Origin: Lichenostomus cassidix
Lineage: Eukaryota > Chordata > Aves > Passeriformes > Meliphagidae
Assembly: GCA_008360975.2 (NCBI GenBank)
Contig: CM039188.1
Location: 26,129,944-26,193,943 of the forward strand
Length of the DNA: 64,000 nt
Direction of reading: 5' to 3'
This document shows positions 11,500-24,057 of this stretch, in pieces (position 1 is the first letter of the stretch; every line of letters begins with the position of its first letter). The notes below the pieces were generated by a model, which saw only the letters and a list, made by a program, of their open reading frames with translations, had not been told where the DNA came from and did not search any database. A program made the translations under genes and the position numbers.

Positions 11500-11700
11500 G
11501 TCTGCCCAGTTGCATATTAATAGGGTGCACTGTAAACCAAGACTTGCAGCTGAAGGGCAGGCGGCTTAGCTCAATTCTTTCAAACTGCTGTGAATGTAAT
11601 TACACCTAACAAATCAGCCTTTGAATGATGCCCACCAAAAACGAAGCACACACAGATTTATTGCCTGGTCTGTGAGAAAGGCAGAGAGAATGTGATTTGA
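11500..11700. promoter_or_regulatory. Candidate conserved noncoding element
   Basis: Unique sequence with clustered homeodomain-type cores (CATATTAATAGG, GTAATTACACC), a CAAATCAGCC segment and low repeat content. This texture is common in vertebrate developmental enhancers. It is an impression of composition only; conservation was not measured. Confidence 0.15.
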
Positions 11701-12189
11701 AAGGGGAGAATAAAAAATTAAAGGATCCCATACAGCGCAGAATTCTCCCTAGATGTCTAAATTGGAAAAGAGCAGCAAGGTTTTGGTTTAATTTTAAAAT
11801 ACATCATCAGGTGTTCTGCCTCTCAGAATGCATCATATCAAATCAATGGCCACTGAAGAGGTACACAGCAGGGTGCAGAACCACACACTGCAGAAAATGG
11901 GAAACACACAGTGACAGCTCTGTTACTGTCAGTCATCCAGGCTGGTCCCGTACGGCAGAGCAGCTCTGACTGCCTACCTTGAGGTGCAGCACTAAACATA
12001 TGCGCTTGCCTGCTTCTGACAAGGGAATAGCAGTTGTACCACTGACTCCAAGGATCTGGAGTGATTTATTTTTCCTAAGCATTCCTGATAGGATATTATT
12101 ATATGTTGGCTTATTTCCAGCAGTCGGGGTGACATCCAGTATTTTAGCATTATATTCAAAATGCACACACGTATCAGAAAAAGGACTCT

Positions 12190-12243
12190 AGCTAAAAAAA
12201 AACAAAAAAACCAACAAAAACCCAACCTAAGGAAAAAAAACAA
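12190..12243 (+). repeat. A/C-rich low-complexity tract
   Basis: Runs of A interrupted by C and CC. No retroposon body is attached on either side. Confidence 0.8.
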
Positions 12244-12379
12244 GTGACATGAAAACCTTACACTTTCTGAATGCTATGCACATACTCATCAACCAGGGAT
12301 AATTAGGCCTGTTGAAGCCAGTGAATACTGAAAACGTACAGAGGGTTTATTTGTTGCACTGAAGGGGTGCAATAACAGG

Positions 12380-12500
12380 TTTGGTTTCTTTCGCTGTTTG
12401 CCTGTCAATCATACTTTTAATTACCTAATTGTTAGATCTGTTAACAGCCAAGACTGGTTGACAACTTTAGGGTAAAGGGCCTAATAATTTTACTGTCAAC
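12380..12500. promoter_or_regulatory. Candidate regulatory element, AATTA-rich
   Basis: Contains TTAATTACCTAATTGTTAG and GTTAACAG within 40 bases: several AATTA/TAATT homeodomain cores and a GTTAAC half-site. Not repeat-derived as far as I can see. Function is inferred only. Confidence 0.15.
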
Positions 12501-14950
12501 AGTACTCCAGTTTTTTCAGTACAAGGAAAGAAAACAAATGCAGCCTTCAACACAAACAAATGGAAAAAACAGCTCCAAAAGCAGCATGAAGCAAACGACA
12601 GGCAAGCTGTAGCACACTCAAATGATCAAGCTGCTGTAAGTGGATGAGCATTGTGCATGGAGTTGTCCATTCTGGGGTTGTTGTTTGCCTTTGCCTAAAG
12701 TCTGAATTGAACCATAATTTGTACTGAGCATACAGATAGTTTGAGAAGTTGAGTTTTAGTTAAAAAGTGAGGATATTTGTGCAGTGTTTTTTTACCTGCA
12801 AAAAGCTTTGTTGATTGTTTTTATTCCTCCAGACACTTCTGATGGTAGAAAGTACCAAATCTTGACAGTGCTGCTCAAAGTAGGCATGACTGTCAGGACA
12901 AAATACTGAACTTGAACTGACAGTCTGTGCCTCATAGCTGCACAGCTGACAAATGTCTGGGCAATGTTAAAGGGAACCAGAAAATTTCTGAGAAGTCCCC
13001 CTGGTGCACACTGAGCTTTCTAGTCCAGAGTGTCATTCAGACAAAGAATCTCATTCCAGGAAGAGAGCATAGCTTTCAAGTAATTTCTTCTTTCTTCTTA
13101 ATGTTTTCTTTCATACCAACAAATATGCTTTGTGGCTAATATATCGGCATACTGCTACATGATTTGCTACTATTTAGTAAAGGGCATGTGTTATTGCTAC
13201 CTTAGGGTATGGCAACACACCGAGGTCAGAATTATGACATGCTTCTCTGCAATCAGCTATCTACAAATAATTTGTAAGGCATAGTCTGGCTTAAAGATAT
13301 CACACTCTATTTTAAAAACAATTCACTTTTTATCTCTATCTTCATTTTTGTGGGATAAAACCAGAGATTGCTACTTTACTGGGAGCCAAGTATTACTCTA
13401 GCAAGAGTGGAGCATTTGATGTGACCAAAGGTTTACTCCTATCTCTGGAGTCACTAGTTCAGTTTTTTTCCTTTTGGATCAGTGTTTAGGCTATGGGAGT
13501 TTGCATCATGATGAGGTAATGCTTCTATTTTGTCTTTTATTGATTAGCTTTTTTCCCACATTCTTCTGGCAGAGTGCAAAGGTTTGTAAAGCATAGGACA
13601 CTTTGTCTGGAGCTGTTTAGTTAGCACTACCCTTACTAAACCTAGTTACTTTTACTAATTCCCTGGCAGTTTCTTAAATACTGTTAGTACAAAACCAGCA
13701 GTGTAAAATACTCCTGTGCAAATGCTATGCCAGCCTTTAACCAGTTTCTTCCTCAAATAGTGGCCAAGATAAATAACACCAGTTTATCCTAGATTTTACT
13801 TCAGTCATGATTACAGACTACTGGTTATATTATTTGCTATAATACACAAAGAAAATAAAAAACAACCTCTACAAGAGGCAAGATAGTTGCAGCCTATTTC
13901 CTGTCTTGTTTGTGGAGAGGAGGGCCTTAAACCAAAATATTTACTTTTAAGGGATGTAAAAAATGCTATTCTAGACATATTTATCATCACAGGTTCTGAT
14001 CCAGAGATTATTAAAGCCCATTATTAGACATCTATGAATTCAAAGAGGCTTGATCAAACTATAACAGGCATCTTCAGGGCATTTTTACAGGATCTGGTGG
14101 ACTGCAAAAAAAAAGTATTTCATAAAAAACCTTTTCATGCTACTGCTGTTGACATCCCCACTGACAAGTCCAATGTCATAATTTCACTGTTTCCAGCTGG
14201 CATTAGATTTTGGAGCAGAATTATGGCTCTATTCCTCAGTGTGTTCACTCGTCCTGTAGCAGAAGTCAACATAACAGAAGCCAACTGAGACAAACTTGAA
14301 GTATCCTGGTAGGGTTTGCTGAGATATACACAAGGAGAGATGATGATTTTTTTTTTTCCAGTTTTAAACTTGATGCACAGAGACAAGAAAATTACCGGGA
14401 GTTGTGTTAAATGACCCAAAAATTAACAGTATGCTATTGTTTCTCATCTTTGCTTTTTTGCTCTTTTCTTGGTATCTTAAAATGTTTTATACAAATTGCT
14501 TACAGCTCATATGTCTGCACATTAGCAAAGCAGAAGGTTGCTGTTTTATAACACAGCCATGGGTTGAGTGACTGGTACCAGCGTGTCCCTTGAGGGGATA
14601 TGGGTCTGCTGCTGACTTTTCCATCACAATAAAGCTAACTTCAGGGGATTGGTGTAATAGCAAGATCCAGGTCACAGATATAGATAAGGAAAATCCCTCC
14701 CCAGGAGAGGGAAAGTAATGGGGCTGGGCCAGTGGCTCAAAGCCTAGCTATTGCTGACATCCCTGCTTGCTCTCTCATTCTGTGCAGGGTAAGAGTGCTT
14801 GTAAAACCCCACTGCCTGTTTCTTGGTAGATCTGATGTAAATAAACATGTCCAAAATGATAGTTAGTGCTCTGTGTGTAAATCCAGGGCTTTTCCTTGGT
14901 GCCTCCTGGGATGTGCCCTGTGCCCTTCCGCCTTCAAGTTTAGGAATTGT

Positions 14951-14993
14951 GGGGGGGGGCTGGGGGGTCCCTTGCAGCCTGCCTAGGGGTGGG
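14951..14993 (+). other. Potential G-quadruplex cluster
   Basis: G9, then C-T, then G6, followed within 30 bases by G4 and G3. The first two runs alone can supply four tracts of three. The local GC content is well above the surroundings. Confidence 0.4.
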
Positions 14994-17894
14994 AAGTCAT
15001 GGCTTCTGGCAAGGCCAGCTGCTTCTGGCAGTCAAAAACCTACTCCTGCTCTGGCTTCAGTGTGATGTCTCTCTTAAGCTTTTCTCCAGCCCTATCCTTG
15101 CCTCTGCCCCTGCTCTGACAGTGACTCCCATGTTTAGGGTCACTCTGGGTAATTTTGAGAGCCAGACTGAGGTAGACTCTCCTAAAAGAGCCTCCAATCC
15201 TTGCCCTCTCTGTTGCAGAGGACTGACTGCCTACCCTGGTGTCCTGAGGTGGCTTTTCTGTACTTTCTGTGGTTACAGTGACAGGCTAAATGCTTTTTTA
15301 TTTGGGTTTTCTGTGAGTACTTTGGGGTACATGGAGGTGCTCCGCTCTTAGCTATCATCTCAGTTTTGATGTCATCGTGCCTAAGTATTTGACAAGTTTA
15401 TGCCTGTCTCACCTGGATTCCTTTTGCTCCAGCCTCTGGTATACTTGCTCTTCACTCTCAGTTCATCAAGTTTTGATGTACATTTTCAGCAACTCAGTGC
15501 TTTCTGTTCAGGAACATTTCTTGGGTTTGGACCAGTGGTCAGTCCTTTATGTTGGAATCACCTAAATTATTCATTCCATGAATGGTCTTGCCTGTGTTTA
15601 GTGAATCTTTCAGATCTCTAAATGTAGTTGTGGATACCAAGGCTCTGAGCAACACATTTTAAGCAAGAATTGAATTTGTTTGCATATTCCTGGAGCTGAA
15701 ATGTTATTCTCCATTCTCAGCTGCTATTTATCAAATGTATTTTTTGTCTATTCAACAAATATTTTAGATTATTGGATCTTTTTCTTTTGGTTTTTGTGTT
15801 TCAAGTTAGTAGGACATCGAAGTATTCACTTTTAAATGACTTCCTTATTTTTTGCATTTTGAATGCCCATGATCTGCTTGGTCATGGACCGAATTCTTCT
15901 TTCCATGCTTATACAAAGCTTGGAATTTAGTGCTCCTGTTGTTCCAAGTCCCTTTTTTGTTCTGTGCTCAGAGATGTTTTTATTGTTTTCCTGTCAACTG
16001 CGATCTCTTCTTTGCTGTTGCTCTCACTGGACTGAAAGACTTTGTACACTTTTTGCCAGCTAATAATATGAGACAATGCCAGGCTTGCCAAATGTGTTTG
16101 GCTTCTTACAAAAATAACTGTATGCAGAGATTCATGACCTGATTACTAGTTATATCCTCTCTATACGGTTACTTAACTAACTTCCAGTAAATCCAGGAGC
16201 AGGCTGACTCCTCCACACTCCTTCCTCCTGTAGGCCATGCTCCTTCCCTCTCAGCTTAAAGCAACAGCAGCGAAACCCCCTCATCTCTGGAGGTACAACA
16301 GTATCTGCAATGTCTCCCTCCCTGATCCTTCCGTGAGTGCCTGCAGTGCAGGTGGGGGCTGAGTGTGTTCAGCAGAGGATTAAATGCATGGCATGGCTGC
16401 CCAGGTTTGGGAAACCCCCAATGTAAATTTAGAGAGCAGACACACAGAGACAGCCTCAGACCACAGGGAACTCCAAGGCATGAGACAACAAGGAAATTTT
16501 CCACTACTTACCTCAGAAACACTTGACCTGTCTGAGGACTTCACAGGGCTTTTTGAGGACCAGGAGTTCTTGGCCCCAAAGCTGAATCCTGTAGGTAGAT
16601 AATCAAATTTTCTGTATTCTCATGTAAAGAAACCACCCTACACAATGAAGAATTAAAAAAAAAAAAAGAGGAGTTTTTTGACACAGTCCCATCTCTGAAA
16701 TAATGCATTTTCAAGACTTTACAGGGGAAGTTGTAGAGCAAAGGGCAGATTTGAGTTGGGTCAGGTTTCTTGCAAACTGTATATGTTGTACAGTGCTGAG
16801 TTTGGTTTCCTGTGTTGTTTCATACTGTTGTTTCAAAATTGTTTTGATTTTTATTATCTGCATTATCCTAACACTTTAAAATCCCAATTTAGAAGAATCC
16901 CACTGTGCTAGGGTTTATACAGTCAGAGCAGAAAAACAGCTCTACCTGCTGAGTTTGCTTTCAAAGTACAAACTAGGAGAACTTGGTCTGTCTGAGAAGC
17001 CATCATGTAAGACATGTGGTCTGTGACCAGGGGAATTCACCATGCAGAATTTTCATAGACATTTTGACGAGCTTCCAGAGATGTACACATCCTTATCATA
17101 ACTCTGCATAAGTCTAATGAAATCTGGAACTAATAGTACATAAATCTTTCCACTCAAGTCATAAATAAGATGTTCTAGAGCTGCAATATTGTAATAAAGG
17201 CTGTATTCATAGGTTGATTATTCTATTTTTACCCTGTCCTCATGGGAGCTGTGTTCAACTCCTCAGCTGATGTACTCCTAATCTCTGATCGTGCATTCAT
17301 TACCGTAAAACATACTGCATGTACTTTGAGCATGAAATAAAACAGAAATTTAATACCATGCTCTTTTTAGATCCCCATTTCAGGTTGTTTATACAGAAAG
17401 AAAAAAAAAAAGGTGGTTGATCCTTCAGTTTTTCTTTAAGGAAAATTGACAAGCTACTTTGAAGACTTGCTTTGAGGCCAAGTTATTAGTTTTGCTGTGG
17501 TTTTAAGGAAAAGGTGAAGACAGAAGATGAAATTAGATCAGCAACAGGCTAAAAGTCCTTTCCCAGAGCACCTGGAGAGGTTAAATAAACTGCATATGGC
17601 CCGCATTGAATTTACACATTGTTAAGACTTCTGGGAGTCAGGGGGAAAAGTAGGTAGACTGCTAACTTGCCATCTTAAGCAAAAAGCAGCTGGGGAAATT
17701 ATTATAACAGTCTGAGATAGGCATAATATATAACGAGATATACATCAAGCTTATAAAATACAATGCCTTAATTTGACTAAAATCTCTATGAGTCTAATTA
17801 TGGTCCTGCATGCAAGGTCCTGAAAGCTACCCATGCAAGGTAACTTTTTTGTTTGTTTTATATGCAGTGGGGAATTTAGGTTTGGGGATTTTTT

Positions 17895-18400
17895 TTTGGT
17901 GAACGAGAGAGTTGCATTTGTTTGGGATTTTTGCTAAACTACAAATGCCTGCTCCCTATGGGCTTGCAACAACATCAGAGTTTGCTGACGCCCTGAAATA
18001 AATGGCAATCATGGCATGCTTTCACCCAAGCATTCAGGGTATCAGGGATGGTTCACTGAAATACCATTGGATGCTATACACTGACAATGTGCTTTTGTTT
18101 GTAACAAACTCTGAAGCCACAATCCTCGCCCTTCTAGTGTTAATCCAAGATCTTGGCTTGCTTTCAGGCTATAGAATTAACTGGGAAAAGTTGGAACTGC
18201 TTGAGATCTCCCAGCTGCCTTGCACAACGGCTTTTCTTCCAGTACAACTCCTGAAGGCAATCAGAAGCAATTAAATGTTTGAAGGATGAAATACTAAGGA
18301 ATTTTGAAAAACTTGCAGAGATGAATTTAAAAACCACTGTCCTTTAATTGGTAAAATACAACAGGTGGTAGCACGTGATTTATATGTTTCTCCTGAGAAA
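17895..18400 (+). mobile_element. Fossil L1/Tx1-lineage LINE reverse transcriptase
   Basis: A degraded polymerase core of an L1- or Tx1-type LINE, a lineage distinct from CR1. The blocks run in order. TTNACSLW (about 17937-17960) corresponds to the GTRQGCPLSP motif. After an apparent insertion of about 10 bases, FADALK-stop (17981-18001) matches FALALEPLA. Then HPSIQGI (18023-18043) precedes the active-site strand LYTDNVLLFVTNSE (18080-18121), where the usual YADD reads YTDN. LLSGYRINWEKLELL (about 18161-18205) matches the SGYKINWxKSE motif. A frame-shifted PLIGKIQ near 18340 matches the SLIGRIN block. Both the A-D and D-N changes at the active site and the stops show it is dead. Just 5' of it nothing further could be aligned. 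Confidence 0.75.
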
Positions 18401-19355
18401 AATTAACAAAGTCATATTTTACTCAGATATTTTTGTATGATTTGAGTAGCTTGGTTCTCTCCATATTGTGCTCTGGGTGTGATTCTTCTGGACTATTTTC
18501 AAGAAAATGTAGACTCCCTGCTGCTAAGAATTGTTGATGAACCTGCAGAGATTTTAGTGTTTTGTTGTCATGCATTGAGCCCTTCACTGATCCCACCAAA
18601 CCCGTAGCATCAGCCCGTGGAAAGGCCAAAAAAGCATTAAAACAGATTCTCACTCTAAAATCCTGGATTCTCATCTACACAGAGAAGCCTAAACTGTTCT
18701 GGCTGATAGATTGCAACTGAGACCCCACAAAACCTCGTTTGAGGGTAATTTCTCCATAGGATAGACTGATTGCCAGTGTTTATGGCAAAAACTACTTGAA
18801 GAGAATACCTCTATTCTGGATTGTGTCTTATAAGTCCCACGTATACAAATATAGGTACATCTGAAATAGGTATTGATCTTTGGTCCGTAAATACATGGGA
18901 GGTATGCAGCTCTAAGAATGTCCTGAGTTTGGCCTTTCTGTGCTCTATTGACGGGAAAGATTTTTTTGACTTTCATAGATGCTTCTGAAACCCATTATGA
19001 TGAGTAGGAGTGCAAGGTCTTGGCAAGCAAGCTCATGATTTTGTGCTGTGTGGCCAGGTTAGCCTTTAAGTATGCATGTCTGACAAGAGGTTATGTAAAT
19101 GAGCATATTTTTGTGTTGAACTCAAGGCAAGGGAAGGGAGGCAGTAAACAGACATGTGGTGGCTCATGTGATATCTTTGCATCTGAATACTTAGAGGCAT
19201 TGAGAAGCAGCCCAACATAAAGACAACTGTGTGAATGGTATGTGGAGAGGAGGCCAGTAAAGTTCAGTGAATATGAAGGTCTGTTGTGTTTGACACCACA
19301 TCAACACACAGCCAAATACAGTGACTGCCCCTAAAGGTTTCACCCTGAAGAGTTA
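18401..19355. other. Unassigned, possibly includes LINE remainder
   Basis: No motif downstream of the L1/Tx1 SLIGRIN block could be read with confidence. The 3' remainder of that element may be here but too diverged, or truncated. Open frames of 66-95 codons look like chance. Confidence 0.4.
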
Positions 19356-19359
19356 AGGG

Positions 19360-19735
19360 AGACACATAATGGCTGCAGAAATAAACAGTCTGAAATAATG
19401 CAGCCAAATGCAAAATCCTACATCTCTGGACAGAAGGTAGGTCACATTTAAAAGGTGGAGATCATTTCCATCAATGCAGTGACAAGAAAAGAAGATTAAG
19501 GTAATGACAGAAACCCAGGTAATTCTGGACTCCCAAATAGAAGCTGACTCTTGAAATGGCAAGTATGATTATTGGCTGTGTAAGGAGTAGGAAGATAGGG
19601 AGACAACTCCGGTTACTGAGGAGTTGAGGTTACTGAGCCTCAACTTCACAGAGTGTGTGGAAAAAATAGAAACAGCATTTAGGACAGAGCTACCAGAATG
19701 AGTTGAGGACTTGGAAAGATCTTTTGATCAGTGGG
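19360..19735 (+). mobile_element. Degraded CR1 ORF2 fragment
   Basis: In the + orientation the stretch follows the part of CR1 ORF2 that lies after the polymerase core. 'ccaaatgcaaaatcctacatctctgg' in substance matches KCKVLHLG. GGTAATTCTGGACTCCCAAAT matches LGILVDSKL (about 19515-19540). GGCTGTGTAAGGAGTAGGAAG matches GCIRRSIAS. 'ctgaggagttgaggttactgagcctcaact' corresponds to SALVRPHLEYC, and CTACCAGAATGAGTTGAGGAC to RATKMIRGLE. Several indels break the frame. The alignment is from memory of the family consensus, so ends are approximate. Confidence 0.6.
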
Positions 19736-21189
19736 AGAAGCGAGAGTGATGTTTTGTTACCAGTGTAACAGAACGACAGATGAGATGCCCACAATTACTA
19801 TTTGTGGCTTTAACTCTACTAATAGACTTCTTATGGACACAACCCTCTGGATGCCCAATCTGGTGCATTTTATATGGTTACATGGTGTCTGAATCCTCCT
19901 TGGACAGTGCTGGAGTGGATTAGGATATGTACTCTTGCCCAAGACCTCTTACATCTCATTTTTCAAATTGATAAGAGGATGCCAATACCTGAGCTTTGAA
20001 GGGGGTTATATATGGATTTTAGCTTTGAAGTTTCAACCTTTCTCAACTGCATATGAAAAGAATATTAATCCTGATAGTCTATTTTCTTACACAAAACCAG
20101 TGGTAGCTAGCACTTTGATAGGTTCTCGAAAGAAGTGCTTAAAAAAAAAAATCTCGAAAGGCAAAGCTTTCTATTGTGTTTCCAGATAGGAAAATAGATG
20201 AAAGCTAAGAAGATATGCCAAGTAATTCTGAAATCAACTTTAAAGCACACGATCATGTCTTGGCAATCTGAAAGCAGTGTGTGGAGAAGAGAAAAGGGTT
20301 GGCAGAGGAATGAAGAAAAGAAGTATTCTACAAAAAAAGAAATGGCATGTCTTGGCAGAGAGACAATGTTTGCTAACCTGTTGAAGGGTTCAGTCGTAAA
20401 AGAACTGTGTTCATGAGAACTGAAATAGAGCAGAAACCATTTACCACTTGATGTTTTAAAGCAAACTGCCAAATAAAATTCTGAAAGGTTTCACTTTGCA
20501 GATCAACTCGACCTTATCATGTGATAACATAGCAGGAAAATCTGTGCTCTCGCTAGGTTCTTTAATAATGCATCTGAGAAGACAAGTCACATTCTGCTCT
20601 CAGTTACAGTGGAGTAAGCCATAATATATCTGTTGAATTCATATTTATTTTGGCAGAGCTGAGAAAATGAGGTAGTCCAAAAGGTGCAGAAGGAACAAAA
20701 TCAGTCATTTGGGTGATAAATCACACATATAAACCAGGAATCGGATGTTGAGCAGGGCAAGTATTAGTCTGTGGTGGGTGTGGTTGAATTTAAAGGGCAG
20801 GAGATACTATTGAGCTAGTCTTGCACAGCAACATCCTCAGTGTTTGTTTTTTCAGACTCCTCTTTATCTGACTTTCTAGATCATCATTTATAAAAATATT
20901 TGGCATGCAATGAGATAAGCTCAAGAGAAAAGGGGAATAATGGGGAAAACTATCTGAAACACCTGAAAGGAATGTATGGGGAAGGGGGAGGCTCCAGTAG
21001 CCTGGAGAAGACCCGGCTTTGTGGGTGACTGGTTGTGGCTATCTTGTGCAGATGGTCCCTGGCACCACATGGGCAGTGCTCCTGCTCTTTTGCAGCACCA
21101 TCAGGAGTGCCAAAACATATAACCAACCACCTCTGATAGGTTGTTAAAAATTATTATTTAGACTGAGGTTTTACTAATCAGGTAGGGAG

Positions 21190-21780
21190 CAGCTGAACTT
21201 TACTCACCCAGACAGGAGCCCTCTTACCCCTATCCAGCGCTAGATAACCGAGCTCTTTGCTCACCAAGTGGATGCACAGGCAGCCACTGAAGCTGTGTTT
21301 GGATACACAGGGGTTTTGTCCAGCTTGAAAGACGCCTGTATTTGTACTTAGCAATTAACTTTGCTGTTATCTGTCTGCAGGGTGACGGCTCGGCTGCGTG
21401 TGCTGCTGGGGAGGGCTCTGCCGTGAGCACAGCTGAGGACGTCAGCAGGGTCTATACAGCCGGGCTGTCTCATATGGATTGGGTTTGGTACGCAAGGTGT
21501 TTGTTTCTGCAGTGACTCGCGTTTTCTGAGTAGCAACTCTTGTTACACAAAGATAGGAGAAGGGTTAACGCAAGCCCTTTCCAGTCCCCCTTCTTTCCCC
21601 CCTTGCCAAACACACACGCTCTCAGCAAAATCTCTAAATCATGCTCTCTTCCCGGAGCTCCAAGACTGTGAGTTACACATAGGACCTCTGTAGCTGCACA
21701 GTGCCACACTATTCTGAACGAGATGCTGAAGGCACTTGAGTTTCTTTTACTCTCTCCCCTCCCCTCCGCCCCAGATTTAA
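21190..21780. promoter_or_regulatory. CpG-enriched patch, candidate promoter or enhancer
   Basis: About fifteen CpG dinucleotides fall within roughly 550 bases, whereas flanking DNA has about one per hundred or fewer. The patch contains GGACGTCAGC (a CRE-like half palindrome near 21438), TGACGGCTCGGC and a CCCTCCCCTCCGCCCC pyrimidine stretch. It is too short and too AT-rich to be a classical CpG island. No start codon with a good downstream exon was found. Confidence 0.3.
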
Positions 21781-22051
21781 CCTAGTTTTTATGGCATGAA
21801 CAGCCCCAAAGAAAGTCGGAGAGAAAAGAGATGAAGGCCAGAGAGCAGAGGAGGACCAATGAAAGAAGCAGTAACCATTCTGTCATTCCTTTGGAGAGCA
21901 ACACTAGACACCTTTAAATGCAGAGAGTGTCCTCTGCCTTTTTGCCAAAGCCCTTTTATCTGTGTGAATAAAAAGGGAGGCAGGTCAGCCTAGTTTCTGT
22001 TGCCAAATAAAAGCATGAATAAATTAGGCTATTCTTAGTAGGCAAGTGAAA

Positions 22052-22064
22052 GGGAGGGGGGGGG
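22052..22064 (+). other. G-run, weak G-quadruplex potential
   Basis: GGG, then one base, then G9. Short, but able to supply four tracts if the long run is split. Confidence 0.3.
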
Positions 22065-22429
22065 AAAGTCAGTATCTATTTCTAAAGCAATTTCATATTC
22101 TGCCCCAACTGTTTGCACATGATAGAAAGGGGCTGGAGCTGCCTACTTTTATGATTAGTACTATTGTGATCGCTGAAGGGCCTCATTGTTCTAGAAGATG
22201 TTAGGTTTGCACGATTCACAATCCGTCTCTATTCATCCAGGAAAGGTTAGGAGAGAGGATCTGATATTCTGCAAAGGGTTTTTCCCCCCCTCCCTCCCCT
22301 TCTCCTTTACTGGCTTAAGGCAGAAAGCAGGCAGAAGGTCTCCTATTAACTAGAATTAGGAAACAGGGATCTAGGTGCCTGGGAACAGCCGCTCCGTAGC
22401 TCTAATCCCAGTGAGGACCTTAATTGTAT

Positions 22430-22640
22430 CTGGTTTAACAGTTATTCATGCTATTTTACTGCAGGCAGGCACGGTGATTAGGGACATTGGTTGGAAAAAT
22501 CTGTTCATTAGCCTAATAAAGGCTGCCTAAGCCTGCTTGTTCAGCCACTAATAATCCAACTATTAGTGCCATGCTAGATGCCTTGGTATTAATATGTGTA
22601 GTTTACTAGTGTCACAACAGCAATATGGGTCAGTTTAGTG
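22430..22640. promoter_or_regulatory. Candidate developmental enhancer, TAAT dyad
   Basis: Holds at least six TAAT/ATTA cores in 200 bases, among them a perfect 8-bp inverted repeat CACTAATA (22546-22553) and TATTAGTG (22561-22568) separated by seven bases. Such dyads can bind paired homeodomain proteins. The segment is unique and indel-poor in appearance. Conservation has not been tested. Confidence 0.3.
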
Positions 22641-24026
22641 GCTCCTTGGTTTCACAGTCAGGCACCCTTTGCTGGTGCTGGAAAGAGAAAATGAATGAGT
22701 GAATGAGTAACAAAAGAGATCACACCATATAGCGAACCCCCCAATATGTTCTGTGCTACAACTCAGAGGCAGCCCAGGAGCCTTAGGAACAAGGTTGTTT
22801 GAGGACAAGAAAATCAGCCCTTTCCAGTGATGGATGTTCTTGAAAAGCAGTTTACTTCTTCATAGGTGGTTCACTCGTTTTCTTCACAGAAGCACTTTGG
22901 CTGTCTATCAAATATTAACAGAGGGTGATTGTTGGGGGAGAGGGGCGTTCGCCATCCTCCCAGCACCACGCAGTGCATGGGCATTCACACCTCCTGGTGT
23001 GTGCTGAGACCAACACCCAGCCTGGGAATGTCCAGGTTGTCTTTGGAGGAAAAGGAGGTATAATGTATTTTTCTCTGCTTCCTTGATTTCCCTCAGATGA
23101 CCTAAACTTTTCCTTTCCTGATAGAAGGAGGTAAAAATACTGCTCACACTTTAGGGGATTCATCCACCCTAAGCATAATCCTTGTGTTGCTAATTAGAGT
23201 GTTAGTGGTGTCTTTGGTAATAAAATCCTGTCATTCATCTTTCTCTTTTATTTATGGAGATGATTTGCTTAATTTTCCATTGAAAGTTGAAAATTATGCT
23301 AATGTAATATTATAAGTGAATTGTTATTAGATATCTTTCTATAGAAGTTATTTCCAAATATTTTAATGAGAGATTAGAACATTAAGAGCTGAAATATTGC
23401 TTTTTCCTTCTATAGCTGATCTTTCACCTGGATGTTTTCAATAGCTCTTCCTGTGAGACATTACATGTCCAAGTTTGCCTTGACTTTGAACCAAACTAGA
23501 TTCCTAACCACAAACATACAAAATTTAGTATAAATACACACTGTCTATGTCTGTCAATAGCAGTGACATCTGTGGTGAAATGAGAAAAAATAAAACCAAC
23601 AGACAGGTAGGTGACCTATAGCTACCCACATTCAAAAGATATGCATTCTACTTCACCCTGATAAATACCCCTTAAAACACAAATAACAAACAAAAAACAT
23701 CCTTATGGACAAAAACCAGACTCCATCATCTTCACTGGCTCTCACCTGCTCTCTTAAACCCAGAAAAATACTAACCCAAACCCTCCCACAAAATGCAAGA
23801 GCCAAAATCTGTCCTTGCTGAGTGCTGAGTTGTCTATGTGAGAATGATTTTGCATAACTATAAAAGAAGTCATATATTGCTCAGTACCGTTGGGATAGGT
23901 AGCTATCTTAACACATTTTTTTCAATTAATGACTTTATTTTCTCTCCCAGGCATGCAATTGCTATATGCTGATTTATAAAAGATATTATTTTAATTAATT
24001 TGATTGGTGTCTCATGGGTTTCGTGT

Positions 24027-24057
24027 CAGTGGTATTTATTATTTTTTGATACCACTG
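24027..24057. other. Short inverted repeat
   Basis: CAGTGGTAT (24027-24035) and ATACCACTG (24049-24057) are perfect complements around a 13-base T-rich loop. Significance is unknown. Confidence 0.35.

Larger units (their letters stand above)
9796..17894. other. Long unique region, no gene recognised
   Basis: Eight kilobases with no CR1, SINE or LTR that I could recognise. Open frames of up to 134 codons (14947-15351, G- and C-rich) have no recognisable domains. Sub-features of possible interest are given separately: a start-codon/donor pair at 10235, a TA microsatellite, TAAT-rich segments at 11.5 and 12.4 kb, and a G-tract cluster at 14.95 kb. Confidence 0.5.

Noticed and set aside
20580..20640. 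'attctgctctcagttacagtgga' resembling an old amniote dispersed repeat
   Set aside because: A short, isolated match with no continuation on either side.
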